Below are positions 61,785 to 64,000 of a stretch of 64,000 bases of DNA, piece by piece (positions within the stretch are counted from its first letter, which is position 1; every line of letters starts with the position of its first letter). The stretch covers positions 121,001 through 185,000 of the forward strand of contig OZ025888.1 in assembly GCA_964019415.1 (NCBI GenBank), given 5' to 3'. The translations under genes and the position numbers were made by a program. The notes beneath the pieces are model-generated. The model was not told where the DNA came from and did no database searches. It worked only from the letters and a program-made list of their open reading frames with translations. This DNA is from Ianthella basta (lineage: Eukaryota; Porifera; Demospongiae; Verongiida; Ianthellidae).

Positions 61785-62985
61785 CACCGTGTGCTGCGGC
61801 CTACACCGTGTGCTGCGGCCTACAGCGTGTGCTGTGGCCTACACCGTGTGCTGCGGCCTACACCGTGTGCTGTGGCCTACACCGTGTGCTGTGGCCTACA
61901 CCGTGTGCTGTGGCCTACACCGTGTGCTGTGGCCTACACCGTGTGCTGCGGCCTACACCGTGTGCTGCGGCCTACACCGTGTGCTGTGGCCTACACCGTG
62001 TGCTGCGGCCTACACCGTGTGCTGCGGCCTACACCGTGTGCTGCGGCCTACACCGTGTGCTGGCCTACACCGTGTGCTGCGGCCTACAGCGTGTGCTGCG
62101 GCCTACACCGTGTGCTGCGGCCTACACCGTGTGCTGCAGCCTACACCATGTGCTGTGGCCTACTGCTGCGGCCTACACCATGTGCTGTGGCCTACACCGT
62201 GTGCTGTGGCCTACACCATGTGCTGTGGCCTACACCGTGTGCTGTGGCCTACACCGTGTGCTGTGGCCTACACCGTGTGCTGTGGCCTACACCGTGTGCT
62301 GTGACCTACACCGTGTGCTGGCCTACACCGTGTGCTGCGGCCTACACCGTGTGCTGCGGCCTACACCGTGTGCTGTGGCCTACACCGTGTGCTGCGGCCT
62401 ACACCGTGTGCTGTGGCCTACACCGTGTGCTGTGGCCTACACCGTGTGCTGTGGCCTACACCGTGTGCTGTGGCCTACACCGTGTGCTGCGGCCTACACC
62501 GTGTGCTGCGGCCTACACCGTGTGCTGTGGCCTACACCGTGTGCTGCGGCCTACACCGTGTGCTGCGGCCTACACCGTGTGCTGCGGCCTACACCGTGTG
62601 CTGTGGCCTACACCGTGTGCTGCGGCCTACACCGTGTGCTGCGGCCTACACCGTGTGCTGCAGCCTACACCATGTGCTGTGGCCTACTGCTGCGGCCTAC
62701 ACCATGTGCTGTGGCCTACACCGTGTGCTGTGGCCTACACCATGTGCTGTGGCCTACACCGTGTGCTGTGGCCTACACCGTGTGCTGTGGCCTACACCGT
62801 GTGCTGTGGCCTACACCGTGTGCTGTGACCTACACCGTGTGCTGGCCTACACCGTGTGCTGCGGCCTACACCGTGTGCTGCGGCCTACACCGTGTGCTGC
62901 GGCCTACACCATGTGCTGCGGCCTACACCGTGTGCTGTGGCCTACACCGTGTGCTGTGGCCTACACCATGTGCTGTGGCCTACAC
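61785..62985. repeat. 19-bp minisatellite (about 63 copies) with 524-bp higher-order repeat
   Basis: Unit GGCCTACACCGTGTGCTGC (C/T variant at the end). Rare variants (GCAGCC at 62136 and 62660; GTGACC at 62301 and 62825) recur exactly 524 bp apart, showing that a block of about 27 units was duplicated. Cys/Leu-rich frames are artefacts. Confidence 0.95.
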
Positions 62986-63224
62986 TTGACATTGTGTGTG
63001 TGCATGCAATGTGCAGACACTTCAGTGGTCACTACTCCAGCTGGCACCTCACGGGATGTACAGTGTGGGCTGCAGATTGGAGTGTACTGAACAAGAAGAC
63101 AGGACCACCTAACAGCAGTGTTTATTGTCAACATTCCCTGTTGTTAAGGCACATAGAAGGGCACCCAGGAACAACTGCTTCTTCACACTACAGAACAGTA
63201 TATACTCAATAGTACAGTAATACA

Positions 63225-63630
63225 ATATGCTACACTATACTACAGTACAGTACAGTACAGTACAGTACAGCACTATACAATATGCTACACTATACTACAG
63301 TACAGTACAGTACAGTACAGTACAGCACTATACAATATGCTACACTATACTACAGTACAGTACAGTACAGCACTATACAATATGCTACACTATACTACAG
63401 TACAGTACAGCACTATACAATATGCTACACTATACTACAGTACAGTACAGTACAGCACTATACAATATGCTACACTATACTACAGTACAGTACAGCACTA
63501 TACAATATGCTACACTATACTACAGTACAGTACAGCACTATACAATATGCTACACTATACTACAGTACAGTACTGCACTATACAATATGCTACACTATAC
63601 TACAGTACAGTACAGTACTATACCAAATGC
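63225..63630. repeat. Compound tandem repeat (TACAG)n plus CACTATACAATATGCTACAC
   Basis: Units of about 50-65 bp, each made of a variable number of TACAG pentamers and a constant 30-bp part; eight units. Confidence 0.93.
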
Positions 63631-63851
63631 ACACTTTAGGCACAGTCTAGATCAGTTGTGATATCACCTCACATGACTACCCCTCTCTCTCCATCTTCCA
63701 GTACAGTGAACATTACACCTCATTGTGGAGGACAGGTAGTAAGAAGTCCAGTCATGCACTGGAGGGCACTGTCTCCAGGCTTCCTCTATCTACAGCCCAT
63801 GACTACTAAGGTGACCTCGCCCTTCAGCCCTCACCCCCTCCCCACTATACA

Positions 63852-64000
63852 GGGGTTCAGTGTCTGTCCACATTACACAAACCATTTAATGAGTCGCCTG
63901 CCACACAAGGACAGATATCAGAGCACTTGATCACTGCATCACACACTGCGCACGGCGTGCTGGTCAGGGCAAGAATTCGTGAAACAGCCAAACAACTACA
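63852..64000 (+). CDS. Possible partial exon at the window edge
   Basis: After CCCCACTATACAG, a frame stays open to the end of the window and reads GQISEHLITASHTAHGVLVR with an amphipathic-helix look. It is only about 49 codons and lacks homology evidence, so it may be chance. Confidence 0.2.

Noticed and set aside
61721..63090. Cys/Leu/Arg-rich ORFs of up to 422 codons
   Set aside because: Frames through the 19-bp minisatellite; three frames are open in parallel because the unit has no stops.

Overview
This is eukaryotic, animal DNA. It has spliced genes with GT-AG introns, a Runt-domain (RUNX) transcription factor, a two-domain animal-type cytosolic tyrosyl-tRNA synthetase and an adrenodoxin-type ferredoxin. 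Death domains joined to ankyrin/GTPase modules, heavy microsatellite content and small MITE-like elements suggest an early-branching marine invertebrate. A demosponge is my best guess, but that is inference and I cannot name a species.

Left half (1-35,000): a tandem array of four plus-strand paralogues (coding spans 139-4479, 8800-13485, 17988-24447, 29074-32967). Each has one giant exon encoding ankyrin repeats, a multi-pass hydrophobic region, one more ankyrin motif, a Roc-type GTPase and a COR-like region. A phase-1 intron then leads to a second exon encoding a death domain. The order ankyrin-Roc-COR-death is that of the non-kinase part of DAPK1, but with no kinase and with a membrane domain inserted. 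They are probably membrane-anchored death-domain signalling or immune-type proteins. Copies 2-4 are preceded by a homologous non-coding 5' exon and a conserved splice acceptor just before the ATG.

Each repeat unit ends with an inverted (minus-strand) piece of the 3' end of the tyrosyl-tRNA synthetase gene, whose intact copy lies at 35,039-41,050. The duplication breakpoint falls inside YARS exon 15. Each fossil is followed by a broken second death-domain exon. One junction (about 15.8-16.35 kb) is inverted. MITEs with target-site duplications and matching empty sites in sister units date insertions relative to the duplications.

Right half, all minus strand except one unidentified plus-strand gene: YARS (17 exons reconstructed), RUNX (50,926 down to about 46.5 kb) and mitochondrial-type [2Fe-2S] ferredoxin (59,910 down to 55,677, first exon not found). 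An unidentified plus-strand gene ends at 52,731. Introns and spacers hold very large minisatellites (27, 20, 19 and 15 bp units), a 270-bp CT tract, C/G-rich repeats and many CA/GT tracts. Several CA/GT tracts directly form splice donors. A SINE-like insertion lies at 60.7-61.06 kb.
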